Source: Diplosphaera chodatii (lineage: Eukaryota > Chlorophyta > Trebouxiophyceae > Prasiolales > Stichococcaceae). Taken from it: a DNA stretch of 64,000 nucleotides. The DNA lies in the NCBI GenBank assembly GCA_032358165.1, contig CM063639.1, positions 1 through 64,000 on the forward strand, read 5' to 3'. Below, one piece after another: positions 47,251 through 57,635 of the stretch (position 1 is the first letter of the stretch; each line of letters starts with the position of its first letter). Under the pieces are notes generated by a model. That model worked only from the letters and a program-made list of their open reading frames with translations. It searched no databases and was not told where the DNA came from. The position numbers and the translations under genes are program-made.

Positions 47251-47931
47251 CTAAAAAAATATGAACTTTTTTTTTGTTTGAGTTTTTTCCAAAATAAAAA
47301 TTGCTTCGTTTTTAGCTGTTTTATTAAGAGCTTTCTCGGCAATAGATTTGGTATTTAATCTTTTAAGACGAGATGGAATTTTAATTGAAAAATCTATTAA
47401 ACAATAATCCCATTCATTTAATTTTTTAATAATTTTTCCCACTTCTCCGCGATTAATATGTACTGAACTTAAATTATTTTTATTTTTTTGTTTAAATATA
47501 ACATATTTGTTGATTGAATTTTGAGAGCATACCGGATATCCTAAATGCAGAGCTAAAATTCGTTTTTCTGGCTGTTTTTCAAAAAAAGGTATATTTAAGG
47601 GCAATTTTGGTAAATTTTTGTTTTGATTAGCTAAATCAAGTAAGTTTTTGTTTTGATTAGCTAAATCCCGTGGAGATTTTTTTAAGTCTTGGTTTGGATG
47701 AGATAAATCAAGTACATCTTTTAATATTGCACCTGATAAAACACCTACAGAACCAACATAAAGTAAATTTGAATTTAATAAAAGTAGTAAAAATTTCTTT
47801 TTTTCTTTTGGTAAAAATGTTTCGGTACTTTTTATTATTTTTTTATTTTTACTTGATTCGTATGTTTTAAATAAATAGAAACTAATTAACTTAGCTAAAT
47901 TTTTTAGATTTTCGTTTTTTAGAATACTCAT
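47251..47931 (-). CDS. B-family orphan: membrane segment, repeats, SH3-like domain
   Basis: A 226-residue protein. A hydrophobic stretch (FLLLLLNSNLLYVGSVGVLS) at about 47-66 is a likely membrane helix. Tandem LANQNKNL units follow (about 30-base repeats near 47610-47680), then LPLNIPFFEKQPEKRILALH, and the B domain SINKYVIFKQKN, NRGEVGKIIKKLNEWD, LIDFSIKIPSRLKRLNTKSI. The cysteine cluster of the other B copies is reduced to one Cys (GYPVCSQ). The B-specific end is replaced by a Lys-rich tail. It is convergent with A. Confidence 0.6.
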   Translation of the reverse strand: MSILKNENLKNLAKLISFYLFKTYESSKNKKIIKSTETFLPKEKKKFLLLLLNSNLLYVGSVGVLSGAILKDVLDLSHPNQDLKKSPRDLANQNKNLLDLANQNKNLPKLPLNIPFFEKQPEKRILALHLGYPVCSQNSINKYVIFKQKNKNNLSSVHINRGEVGKIIKKLNEWDYCLIDFSIKIPSRLKRLNTKSIAEKALNKTAKNEAIFILEKTQTKKKFIFF

Positions 47932-48770
47932 AATTAATTAGTAATCAAAAATTTAAAATATATTTTTTTAATTTTTATATAATAATTTATTTATATTATA
48001 TTTTTTAGAAACTTGTAAAAAAATTAAATAAAAAATTATTTTTTGTAAATTTCGACATTAAAAATGCTACTATTATAATTAAATAAGCATTTACTTATCA
48101 TGCTATTTTTAAACTGCAACTTTTTACAAATATAAATTTTATTGATGATCGAAAGTTATCGGTTCGATTTTGATAGTAAGATTTATAATCGATATAGTTA
48201 AACTTATGTCAAGTTTGCTTTTATTCTACTAGCCTTTGTTGGATAAAATTTTTAGCAAAGCAAGCCTGCAGTAAGATAAAACTTACAAACCTACAACAAA
48301 GTTGTATGTCAGATTTTCTTGCCTTGTTTGTAAATTAAGCTTTGCTTAATTTACAAACAAGGCAAAGCTTTATTGACAAACAAGGCAAAGCTTTATTGAC
48401 AAACAAGGCAAACGGTACAAATACAAATTTTGTCAATTTTAGCAGATATATTTGTTAAAAATTTAATTTCTACAACCTGCCCAAAAAAATAATATACGAG
48501 AATCAGTAAAAATTGAAATGCAAATGCAATATTAATTGCATACTTTAATTTTTAAATTCAGGTAGTTTAAAAATACCATTAGTAACAAAACAAGTCTTAT
48601 TAATAAATTGATTTATAAATCAATTATCGAGATTTATTTATTCAAAATATAATTGAAAAAAAATTTTTTATTTGCTAAATTTATTACAAAATAAACAAAT
48701 TTACCTTTGCTAGTAAAAGAATTTTAAATATAATTTAGCATAAAAATTATGCTTTTTATGCTTTTATATT
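47932..48770. repeat. Spacer with tandem repeat
   Basis: AT-rich to 48215, then dispersed modules. At about 48340-48418 a 23-base unit (ACAAACAAGGCAAAGCTTTA) is tandemly repeated three times. No gene, and no 16S rRNA, is seen between the B gene and trnI. Confidence 0.6.
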
Positions 48771-48795
48771 TGGGCTATGCTGAACTCGAATCAGC

Positions 48796-48828
<33 letters not shown>

Positions 48829-48844
48829 GCTGAGCTAATAGCCC
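48771..48844 (-). tRNA. trnI-GAU: tRNA-Ile (GAU), intronless
   Basis: 74 bases. The acceptor GGGCTAT pairs with ATAGCCC, the anticodon is GAT in CTGATAAG, and the T-arm is TGATTCGAGTTCA. In the ancestral operon this gene lies between 16S and trnA; here trnA is about 4.9 kb away and 16S is absent upstream. Confidence 0.95.
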
Positions 48845-49261
48845 TTTTTAGTAATATTAAAAAACTATTTTGGGTTTTAATTTATAAAGCACTATTAAAA
48901 TAATATCAGAAAAATATCAATAATGTCAAAAAAATAATAAAAATAATTTTTACGTCTATTTTTGCTAACTAGCAAAGGCCTTTTGCTAGTTAGCAAACCT
49001 AATATAAACCAAGTTTGTATTAAATTTGCTAACCTTACTTCATTACATAAGTTTTGTTTAACAAAGGCAAGCTTATAAAAATTTATACGAATACTAGCCT
49101 ATAAAAAAACAAAGTTTTTATAACCCATAATGTAAAAATTACTGCATTATTTAAATCAAATAATATTATTTTTTTTTAATCATTATACATAACGATTTAT
49201 TCAAAGGTGTTTGTAAACAAACAACTATATTAATTCATGCTGATTTCTTGTAATTAAAAAT

Positions 49262-49657
49262 TTATTCAACCTTTACTGTCGCACCTGCTTGTTCTAATTG
49301 TTGTTGCGCAGTTTCAGCTTCTTCTTTTGAAACTGATTCTTTCACTACTTTTGGTAATGATGTTGTAAATTCTTTAGCTTCTTTTAATCCGAGCGATGTT
49401 AAATTTCTAATAGCTTTTAATACTGCAACACGTTTATCACTAGCAACATCTTGTAAAATTACATTAAAAGAAGTTTTTTCTTCTGTTGCTTCTTGGCTAC
49501 CAACTCCACCTTCTCCAGCAACCTGAGCAAAATTTGATCCAACCGACGCGGAAGCATCTACTCCGAAAGTTTGTTCAATTTGTGACACTAATTCTGCTGC
49601 TTCTAATAAAGTAATAGATTTTAATTTTTCAATAATTTCATCAGTTGTAGTAGACAT
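49262..49657 (-). CDS. rpl12: 50S ribosomal protein L7/L12
   Basis: L12 forms the ribosomal stalk that recruits translation factors. It is 131 residues: an N-terminal dimerisation part (DEIIEKLKSITLLEAAELVS), an Ala/Gly-rich hinge around residues 35-60, and the globular C-terminal domain with KRVAVLKAIRNLTSLGLKEA and ending ATVKVE. A plastid rpl12 is kept in only some green algae, which helps place the organism. Last gene of the minus-strand cluster, 45 bases after rps9. Confidence 0.97.
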   Translation of the reverse strand: MSTTTDEIIEKLKSITLLEAAELVSQIEQTFGVDASASVGSNFAQVAGEGGVGSQEATEEKTSFNVILQDVASDKRVAVLKAIRNLTSLGLKEAKEFTTSLPKVVKESVSKEEAETAQQQLEQAGATVKVE

Positions 49658-49702
49658 ATTTTCTCCAATTTTTATATATTTATACTAAAAAAATTTAAAT
49701 AC

Positions 49703-50107
49703 TTATCTTTTTGAAAATTGTGGGGCTTTTCGCGCCTTTTTTAAACCATATTTTTTACGTTCTTTACAACGAGCATCACGTGTAAGATATCCTTTAGCTT
49801 TAAGTATACTTCTATAAGATTGCTCAATAGTGCAAAGAGCTCTTGCAATAGCTAGTTTAATTGCTTGAGATTGGCCTGTTAAACCTCCGCCTTGAACAGT
49901 TATAACAACATTATATTTATTTTGTAATTGTAACACATCGAAAGGCGTTTGAATAGCTAATAAACAAGATGAATCTTGCTGCATATATGAAAACCCATTT
50001 TTTTTATTGATAATAAAATCACCATTACCTTCGATTATTTGAATTTTGGCTACTGCTGATTTTCGTCGACCCACTCCTTTCGCTATAATTTGATTTTGAG
50101 TAGACAA
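49703..50107 (-). CDS. rps9: 30S ribosomal protein S9
   Basis: 134 residues. KGVGRRKSAVAKIQIIEGNG at the start, GGGLTGQSQAIKLAIARAL in the middle, and the basic end KKYGLKKARKAPQFSKR that reaches the ribosomal P site are all typical. A TTTTCTCC sequence just upstream on the plus strand gives a GGAGAAAA ribosome site. Confidence 0.97.
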   Translation of the reverse strand: MSTQNQIIAKGVGRRKSAVAKIQIIEGNGDFIINKKNGFSYMQQDSSCLLAIQTPFDVLQLQNKYNVVITVQGGGLTGQSQAIKLAIARALCTIEQSYRSILKAKGYLTRDARCKERKKYGLKKARKAPQFSKR

Positions 50108-51146
50108 TTTTTTCTCCTATTTTAAAATTTTTAAATAATAAAATTTGCCTTTGTTGGACAAAACTTCGTTTTGTTTTACTTCAGGCTTGCTTTGCTAGTA
50201 CAAGTACTAGCCCATAAAAAAACAAAGTTTTTTATTGACAAGGTTTTTTGCTTTGTTATATAAAACGTTTGCGAAGAAAACCTGACATACAACAAAGTTG
50301 TATGTTTGGAAGTTTTTATTAACAAAGCAAAAGTTTTGTTTAACAAAAGCAAACTTATTGAAAAAATTTTTTTATAGACTAGTAAACAACCCTAACATAA
50401 ACTTCGTTTGTATAAAACTTACTTAGTTGTTACTAATCTTTTAACTTTGCAGGGACGAGCCCCTGCCAAGGGGTCCGTTGTCAATAAATAAAGCAAAGCT
50501 TTATTTACAGGCTTATATTTCAACTTTGTTGAAATATTAGCAAACGGAATTTTTTGCTAAACTGCTAAAAAATAAGTTTTGCTTTTTTTTTTACTTTATT
50601 ACCAAAATTAAAAATTTTGGTAATAAGACTAATTTTCATCTGGTAAAGAAAAAAGCTACTGTTTTGTAAAAGTTTTACTCTTTAATAAACTAAATTAATA
50701 CATAAAATTATATTTTTATATACTATATATGTTTATTACTAAACTATTGAATTACCTATAAGTGTAATGTAATAAAATTTAAATTACAATAAAATTTTAT
50801 TTTATTAAACACAAAATAATTTTAATTAATATAAATGTTTTCTCATTCATGTACTTAGTTAAAAAAATCGATTTTATTTGTTCAAAGCCAAGCCCCCTTG
50901 CTTTGTTATAAAAACTTCCCCTTTGCCTTGCAAAGCAAGGGTTCGAAGAACCTTTGAAAATAAGCAAAGCTTATTTTCTTAGGAACATACAACTTTGTTG
51001 TATGTCAGGTTTTCTTCGAAAACGTTTTTATTAGCAAACGGACGAAGTCAGGTTAGTAAAAAAATTTGTACAAATACCCCTTGGCAGGGGCTCGTTCCTG
51101 CTAGCCTATAAAAAAACAAAGTTTTTTCCGTAAAAACTTATAAAAA
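50108..51146. repeat. Repeat-rich spacer between rps9 and rpoA
   Basis: Modules at 50150-50350, 50445-50545 and 50885-51125, including the GCAGGGACGAGCCCCTGCCA unit (about 50451-50470; partial inverse copy near 51080) that is also found near 59452. No gene is seen. Confidence 0.7.
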
Positions 51147-52730
51147 CTACATTTCACTTCGTAGTTTAAAATTTTTTTTTGCTAAAATACTCTCTATTTT
51201 TTTTACTGATTTTTCTCCTAAATTTTTTATTAGTAATAACTCATCTCGTGAATGCAATAAAAGATTTTGTATTGTATTAATATTTGCTCTTTTTAAACAA
51301 ATATATAATTTAGGCGACAAATTTAAATATGAAATATCAAAAAATTGAAATTGATTAGCAATAGATTGATTTAATTTCAATTTTTTCTCAATATCTGTAG
51401 TTATTGAATTTTTATGTTTTGAAATTTTTTTTTGCTTCATTAAAAAATCATTTTGTATAGATTTAAACTGAAGAGAATTAAACCAAGGTCGATAAATTTT
51501 ATTTAAATTAGGTTTAAAATTGTTTGTTTTTGTAATTTTAAAAATATTTTTTAAATTAATAAAACTATTTTGATTGCTTTCATCGTTTGCCTTGCCCGTA
51601 AATAAAGATTTGTCTTTATTTACTGGTAAACCAAAATGTAATGAATGCGAAATTGATTTATTTGATTCTATTGCTTTTATAGTAAGTTTTGTTTTTTTGT
51701 AAGAATAGATTTTTTGCAATGGAATGAAAATATCAATAATTTTTTGAATCGCTTCATAAATTGCTTTTTGTGGATGTATGCTTCCATTAGTCCAAATTTC
51801 TAAAATGATTTTTTCTTGCAAATAATTTTTTTTAAATTTACTTAATAAATTAGATTGTTCTACTTTAGAATAATTGTTAATATTTTGAATTGAAAAATTT
51901 ACTTTTTTAATAGGCATGAACACTGCGTCAATAAAAAGAAGATTAGTAGATGTTTTTTTTTTTAAATCTTGTTTTTTAGGTAAATTAGAAATTGGTTGTA
52001 ATTGTGTTGTTTTTTGCTTGTGAGACATTAAATCGTTTTCAAACTGTTTAAAATTTATTTGATTTTCTACAAAAATATTTTTCAATTCACTATTGTTATT
52101 ATTTATAGAGGAAAAAGTTTCCAAATTTTCGAGATAAAATTTTTGTTTAAAACTAGTGTTTATAACTTCAGCAGTAGAATTATTTTTTTCAAATACATCG
52201 TGCTGAGTTTCATTGTGAACAAAAAAATGTGAATCAAAAGATTTTTGAATTAACTCAGATGGTGTTTGAATCAAAAAATTTTTTCCCTCACAAATCATAA
52301 ACTTCATTTCTAATATACCATTATCAGATAGTGTTGTAATATATTGATTTGGATCCACGCACTGTATAAAAGAAGGAAGTTTTAAATCACAAGCTTTTAC
52401 AATTTTTGGGCCTTGTAGCTTTAAAAATCCAATTTCGGGTTGATTCAACTTTTTATTACTACTAAAAACAATTTGTTTTAAATTTAACAAAACATCTAAA
52501 ACAGATTCTCTAACACCTTTTAAATTTGAATATTCGTGATTTACTCCTTGAATTTCAACACAAAAAATGGCTAATCCACTTAATTCAGATAATAAAGTTC
52601 GTCTTATTGCGTTTGCAATAGTGAGACCTTGGCTCTTATCAAAAGGCCCTAATTGAAAACGCCCATATAAACTACGATTATTTTCTACTCTATATTCAAT
52701 ACAAGACAGTAAGAAATGGTCCATATTCAT
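51147..52730 (-). CDS. rpoA: RNA polymerase alpha subunit, enlarged
   Basis: The alpha subunit nucleates assembly of the plastid-encoded polymerase. The N-terminal domain has GRFQLGPFDKSQGLTIANAI, RRTLLSELSGLAIFCVEI and HEYSNLKGVRESVLDVLLNL. The C-terminal helix-hairpin domain has LNLSPKLYICLKRANINTIQ and LLLIKNLGEKSVKKIE. I choose ATG 52730 (MNMDHFLLSCIEYRVE); the frame is open to 52784. It is about 527 residues against roughly 330 in land plants, because of Lys/Asn-rich insertions in the middle. One inserted piece (LPVNKDKSLFTGKAN, DNA 51590-51626) is the dispersed GTAAATAAAG hairpin. An 11-T run at 51953-51963 is in frame. Confidence 0.95.
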   Translation of the reverse strand: MNMDHFLLSCIEYRVENNRSLYGRFQLGPFDKSQGLTIANAIRRTLLSELSGLAIFCVEIQGVNHEYSNLKGVRESVLDVLLNLKQIVFSSNKKLNQPEIGFLKLQGPKIVKACDLKLPSFIQCVDPNQYITTLSDNGILEMKFMICEGKNFLIQTPSELIQKSFDSHFFVHNETQHDVFEKNNSTAEVINTSFKQKFYLENLETFSSINNNNSELKNIFVENQINFKQFENDLMSHKQKTTQLQPISNLPKKQDLKKKTSTNLLFIDAVFMPIKKVNFSIQNINNYSKVEQSNLLSKFKKNYLQEKIILEIWTNGSIHPQKAIYEAIQKIIDIFIPLQKIYSYKKTKLTIKAIESNKSISHSLHFGLPVNKDKSLFTGKANDESNQNSFINLKNIFKITKTNNFKPNLNKIYRPWFNSLQFKSIQNDFLMKQKKISKHKNSITTDIEKKLKLNQSIANQFQFFDISYLNLSPKLYICLKRANINTIQNLLLHSRDELLLIKNLGEKSVKKIESILAKKNFKLRSEM

Positions 52731-52784
52731 TTTTTTACTGAAAAAAAATTTTTTATTTTTAATAAAGTAAAGATGTTGCATCAA

Positions 52785-53669
52785 TAAATTAAATCATGAT
52801 TTACCTTTAATAAAACAAAACTTCTGTTTAAATCATATTTAACCTTTGTTTAAATATAAATTTGCTTTTGTTGGATAAAACGAAACTTTATCCAACAAAA
52901 AACTACCAAACTAAAGTTAGCAAACTTAATACAAACTCTGTTTGTATTAAATTTGATTATTAGTTTATAAAAAAACAAATTTTTTTTTATTGACAAGCCC
53001 ATAAGAAAACAAGCTTTGCTTGTTTTCCCTTTGCTTATATTTCAATTTTGTCCCTTGCTTTGTTATAAAAACTTCCAAACATACAACTTTGTTGTATGTC
53101 AGGTTTTCTTCGAAAACGTTTTTATTAGCAAAGGGAAATATAAGCAAAGCAACGGAAAGTTTTCCAAACCCTTGCTTTATAAGGCAAAAAAAAGCTAGCT
53201 TTATTAACAAAGCTACAGTTATTGCAAAGTTCTTTGAACCCTTGGTTTATTATCGAAACTACGTTTTTACCATTTAAATGTAAATAAGTAGCAATTAATT
53301 TAACTTATTAGTTACTTTTCTACAAACTTATTTGGGTAATAAAAAAACTAATAAATTAAGACTGTGAAAATAAAAAATTGTATTTTCTATAATGTAAATT
53401 TTGCTTAGAAAAATACAATTTTTTTAAGCAAGCAAAATTTGTATAAGTACTAGCTTATAAAAAAACTTTGTTTTTTCTGAACAAGCCTTAAGTAAGACAA
53501 AACAAAGTTTTGTGGAACAAAGGCAAACGTGTTGAATGTTTTAATCATAAACATACAACTTTGTTATATGCGGAATTTTTTTAAAACCCAATAAACAAAA
53601 CTAAATTTGAAAAAAAAAATTTGTAATGAAACAATTTAGTTTTAGAAATAATAACTAGTATTTGTAATT
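52785..53669. repeat. Repeat-rich spacer between rpoA and rps11
   Basis: Dispersed modules at 52970-53250 and 53440-53580. Frames at 52965-53277 on both strands are translations of repeats. No gene is seen. Confidence 0.7.
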
Positions 53670-54062
53670 TTAAATTCGTCTTTTTTTTGGAGGTCTACAT
53701 CCATTGTGTGGAATTGATGTAATATCACGAATTAAAATAATATTAAGTCCTGCTTCTTGCAATCCTCGAATAGCAGTTTCTCTGCCCGCTCCAGGCCCTT
53801 TTACTAATACTTTTGCTTGTTTCATTCCGTGATCAAGTGACGATTTTGCTGCTATTTCAGCTGCAGTTTTTGCTGCAAATGGTGTAGATTTTCGCGCGCC
53901 TTTGAAACCACAAGCTCCAGCCGAAGACCAGGAAATAACTTCACCTTTTAAATTAGTTATTGTAATAATTGTATTATTAAAACTTGCTTGTATATGAACA
54001 ATACCTTTTGGGACTTTTTTTCGTATTTTTTTTGGAAGTGATTTTTTTAATTGTTTTACCAT
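53670..54062 (-). CDS. rps11: 30S ribosomal protein S11
   Basis: 130 residues, the usual size. [20 protein letters not shown], then [20 protein letters not shown], and the end [10 protein letters not shown] are diagnostic. S11 lies on the platform near the mRNA exit and the 3' end of 16S rRNA. It sits between rpoA and rpl36 in bacterial alpha-operon order. Confidence 0.98.
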   Translation of the reverse strand: MVKQLKKSLPKKIRKKVPKGIVHIQASFNNTIITITNLKGEVISWSSAGACGFKGARKSTPFAAKTAAEIAAKSSLDHGMKQAKVLVKGPGAGRETAIRGLQEAGLNIILIRDITSIPHNGCRPPKKRRI

Positions 54063-54199
54063 AATTTTTTTTAAATATAATTTTTTTAAAATATAAATAT
54101 ATGAATGTATTTTTCATATATAGTTTAAACATATTTAATTAACTAAACTATTTTTTTCTTAAAATAGCTTTTTTCTACATTTTTAATATGAAGAAAATT

Positions 54200-54313
54200 T
54201 TAACCCTGCCTTTGTTTATGCTTTGGGTTTGAACAAATAACCATTATTTTTCGTTTTCTACGAATTAATCTGCAATTTTCACAAATTTTTCTTACTGATG
54301 CTCGAACTTTCAT
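54200..54313 (-). CDS. rpl36: 50S ribosomal protein L36
   Basis: 37 residues: [20 protein letters not shown] then [17 protein letters not shown], with the zinc-binding C-x2-C, C and H residues in place. It is too short for a routine open-frame search. It lies 137 bases before rps11 on the same strand, its ancestral position. Confidence 0.97.
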   Translation of the reverse strand: MKVRASVRKICENCRLIRRKRKIMVICSNPKHKQRQG

Positions 54314-54838
54314 AGGTGTTTATTTTTATATAGTTTTAAAGTTTTTTATTTTAAATTTATTCAAAATTTAAAGTTAAAAAAATTATAGCTTATGATAAAT
54401 AGTGCTGTAAATAGAAGTAAAAACATCCAAAGTTTAATGATTTATTTTGCTTCAATATTGAATTAATTACTCAAATAATTAGTAAAGTTTTCTTATAATT
54501 CATATAAGTTCAATAAGTTGAAACATAAAAAAACCTAATAAATAAAAAAACGAAGTTCAACAAATTTGTACTTATACAAATTTTTTAGAACGAAATAAAA
54601 TCAGTAAAAATTTATATAAGTACAAACTTGTTGCAAAGTTTTTTTATAGGCTGGCTTGCTTTGCTAGCAAAGCTAACTTCCGTTTGCTTTGCTTTATTTA
54701 CTGGCATGCGTTCGGAGAACCTTTGAAAACAAGCTTTGCTTGTTTTCTTAGGGGCGTGCTTTGCTAGTAAGCAACCTTCATACAAACTTCGTTTGTTTGG
54801 GTAGTAACTTTTTTAAACAATTTCTCAATTACTAAAGT
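54314..54838. repeat. Spacer between infA and rpl36
   Basis: AT-rich at first, then modules at about 54560-54800 (TAGCAAAGCTAACTTCCG, GGAGAACCTTTGAAAACAAG). No gene is seen. Confidence 0.6.
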
Positions 54839-55081
54839 TTATTTTTGTGACTTACTTTGTCGTAGTCTATAAACAATTCGTCCGCGTGTTAAATCGTAAG
54901 GACTTAATTCAACTGTAATTCTATCTCCTAATAGTATACGTATATAATTTCGTCGTATTTTCCCAGAAACATGTGCAAGAACTTGAAACCCGTTTTCTAG
55001 TTTGACTTTGAACATTGCATTGGAAAGGCATTGGGTCACGACACCTTGCATTTCAATAAGATCAGATTTTTCTTTATTCAA
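54839..55081 (-). CDS. infA: Translation initiation factor IF-1
   Basis: 80 residues with the S1-like fold: [60 protein letters not shown]-1 occupies the A site during initiation. The gene has been lost from many plastids; here it is complete and in the bacterial spc-operon position between rps8 and rpl36. Confidence 0.97.
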   Translation of the reverse strand: MNKEKSDLIEMQGVVTQCLSNAMFKVKLENGFQVLAHVSGKIRRNYIRILLGDRITVELSPYDLTRGRIVYRLRQSKSQK

Positions 55082-55376
55082 TTTGTATAAATTTTTAAAT
55101 ATATATGTGTTTTTGATAATACTAATTTTTTGATTTTAAAAAAATTATTTCAATATTATGAAATTAAAAATTATACTAATACTATATTAATAGTATATTA
55201 ATAATATATTAATAGTATATTAATAGTATATTACTACTATACTATGATGAAATTGATACTCTATGTTTAGAATTCAAAATACCATTAAAGGAGAATTATT
55301 TTTTAAAGGAGAATTATTTTTTTTCAACTTTATAAAAAAATTACTCAATTAATAAAAAATTTTAATCATTTTAGTA
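55082..55376. repeat. AT-rich spacer with short tandem repeats
   Basis: About 55165-55250 is a run of ATTAATAGTATATTA-type units. An 18-base unit (AAAGGAGAATTATTTTTT) is doubled at about 55286-55322. No gene. Confidence 0.6.
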
Positions 55377-55871
55377 TTACCAAATAGAACATAAAATTTC
55401 TCCACCGATTCCATAAAAACGAGCTTCCCGATCGGTCATAATACCTTTAGAAGTTGAAAGAATTGCAATTCCCATTCCTCCTAAAACTTTAGGAATTTCT
55501 TTATGATTTGCATAAATTCGAAGACCTGGCTTACTAATTCGTTTTAAATTGGTAATACATGGTTTTCGTTCACGACCTTGGTATTTTAGATACAATGTAA
55601 CAACACCTTCTGTTGCGTTGCAACGCAACGACGAAGTAGACTGTTTTAGTTCATTGTTTTTCTCTTTGTTTTCGTTTTTTGTAGTATTTTCAAAAGAAAT
55701 AGAATTTAGTGGAGAAGGGAATATTTGAAATGACTCTATAAAGCCTTGTTTTTCCAAAATCTCAACAATTTGTTTACTAATACGTGTCAATGGAACAGAT
55801 ACAGTCTGACTCTTTATTAAATTTGCGTTTCTAATGCGAGTCAAAATATCGCTAATAGTGTCATTTACCAT
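55377..55871 (-). CDS. rps8: 30S ribosomal protein S8, with insertion
   Basis: 164 residues; most plastid S8 proteins are near 130. The start [20 protein letters not shown] and the end from [20 protein letters not shown] through [20 protein letters not shown] are normal. About 30 extra residues (roughly 45-85, Asn/Lys/Ser-rich, [18 protein letters not shown]) lie before the [12 protein letters not shown] strand. The end of the insertion is encoded by the palindrome GTTGCGTTGCAACGCAAC (55612-55629). The frame is intact. Confidence 0.96.
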   Translation of the reverse strand: MVNDTISDILTRIRNANLIKSQTVSVPLTRISKQIVEILEKQGFIESFQIFPSPLNSISFENTTKNENKEKNNELKQSTSSLRCNATEGVVTLYLKYQGRERKPCITNLKRISKPGLRIYANHKEIPKVLGGMGIAILSTSKGIMTDREARFYGIGGEILCSIW

Positions 55872-56717
55872 TTTTTATTTTCCTTAAAAATATTTTAATT
55901 TAAAATGTGTATGTATTACAACTATACTTGTAATTTTTAGCTTGCTTTTCCCTTTGCCTTGCAAAGCAAGGGAGCAAAGCAAGCCCGCAGTAAGATAAAA
56001 CGAAGTTTTATCCAACAAAGTTACATGTAAAATTATTTAAATTTTTTTTAAATATTACGGTTTTCTTAGCAGCAAAATAAGCCTAGCGTAAAACAAAGTT
56101 TTAACAAAGTAAGGTTAGCGAATTTAATATAAACTTCGTTTATATTAAATTCGCTAGTAACTAAAGCAAAATTTTATTTACTGGCAAGAGGCAGTTAATA
56201 ATAACTGCTCTAAAAAAAATAGTTTTTTATTATTTTAAATTTAGTTAAATGACTTCCTGCGGATTTATAAATAAAGTCTTGTTTTCTAGTTTTCTATCAA
56301 AGCAAGGAAAGGTTGCCGGAACCCTGATAAAAGGTTTTCTTCTAAAAAAATTTGTACAAGTACTAGCAAAGCAAGCCTGCAGCTAGCTTTGCTAGCAAAG
56401 GCTCGCCTATAAAAAAACTTTGTTTTTTTCTGGACAAGCCTGAAGTAAGACAAAACAAAGTTTTGCCTTTGCTAGCAAAGCTAGCTACAGGCTTGCTTTG
56501 CTAGTGGAATAAAGGCAAACGTGTTGAAAGTTTAAATTGTTTTTTTCTCTTGCTTTTGCTTTGCTTATATTTCAACTTTATTGAAATATTAGCAAAGGGT
56601 TCGGAGAACCTTTGAAAACAAGCAAAACTTGTTTTGTTAGGAGCATACAACTTTATTGTATTTCAGATTTTTGTTTTTTTTACAACGTTAAAACCCTTTG
56701 ATTTCAATACAACAAAT
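55872..56717. repeat. Repeat-rich spacer between rpl5 and rps8
   Basis: Modules at 55940-56030, 56350-56530 and 56560-56680, including TAGCAAAGCAAGCCTGCAGC and GGGTTCGGAGAACCTTTG. No gene is seen. Confidence 0.7.
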
Positions 56718-57263
56718 TTATTTATTTTTAAATGGCATACCAAACCCTTTTAAAAGAGCTAGTCCTTCAGGATCATTTTTTGAAGTAGTAACAATAGAAA
56801 TGTCCATACCCCTAATTTGATCAATTTTATCATAATCAATTTCTGGAAACATTAGTTGTTCTTCTAATCCTAAACTATAATTTCCGTGACCATCAAAACT
56901 TTTTAAACTAATTCCTTGAAAATCACGAATTCGAGGTAATGCTAAATTTATTAATCGATCTAAAAATCCATACATTCTATCACCTCGAAGCGTAACTGAA
57001 ACGCCAACAGGCATATTTGGTCGAAGTTTGAAACCAGCAATAGCTTTTTTAGATCGTGTAATTACCGGTTTTTGGCCAGCAATAATAGAAAGTTCTTTGA
57101 GACAAGAATCTAAAATTTTTGCATTTTGAGAAGCAGTTCCTAAGCCTCGGTTTATTACAATTTTTTCAACTCGAGGCGCTTGAAATTTATTTTTATACTG
57201 AAATTGTTCTAATAGTTCAGGAACAATATTTTGAAAATAAAATTTTTTTAATCTTTGTGCCAT
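56718..57263 (-). CDS. rpl5: 50S ribosomal protein L5
   Basis: 181 residues, normal. [40 protein letters not shown], and the end [20 protein letters not shown] are typical. L5 binds 5S rRNA in the central protuberance. Confidence 0.98.
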   Translation of the reverse strand: MAQRLKKFYFQNIVPELLEQFQYKNKFQAPRVEKIVINRGLGTASQNAKILDSCLKELSIIAGQKPVITRSKKAIAGFKLRPNMPVGVSVTLRGDRMYGFLDRLINLALPRIRDFQGISLKSFDGHGNYSLGLEEQLMFPEIDYDKIDQIRGMDISIVTTSKNDPEGLALLKGFGMPFKNK

Positions 57264-57635
57264 ACTATTTGTATATTTATTTATATGTGCTATTTTTTAA
57301 TAAAAAATAATGTTTCTTTTTGCTCATAAAAACTTCGTTTTTATAACAAAGCAAGGGTTCAGAGAACCTTTGAAAACAAGCCTATAAAAAAAACTATGTT
57401 TTTTTATTGACTTGTTTTCTTAAAACCACTACTTAGATAAATTGTAGAGAAATTTTTTCCATTATTTTCTTTATAGCTTATTTCATTAGCAAATCATTAC
57501 TAATTCTTTCACTACCTTCGTTAGATTTGCCTTTGTTGGATAAAACTTCGTTTTATCTTACTACAGGCTTGCTTTGCTAGTCTAATTGAGTAATTGTTTA
57601 TTACTAATAAAATTTTTAGATAGTAGCGTAAAAAA
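57264..57635. repeat. Spacer between rpl14 and rpl5
   Basis: Two module clusters (about 57310-57425 and 57525-57585). No gene is seen. Confidence 0.6.

Noticed and set aside
48160..48200. GGTTCGATTTT as a tRNA T-arm
   Set aside because: No acceptor, D or anticodon stems can be formed around it.
52965..53277. Overlapping 60-85 codon frames on both strands
   Set aside because: Entirely within repeat modules between rpoA and rps11.
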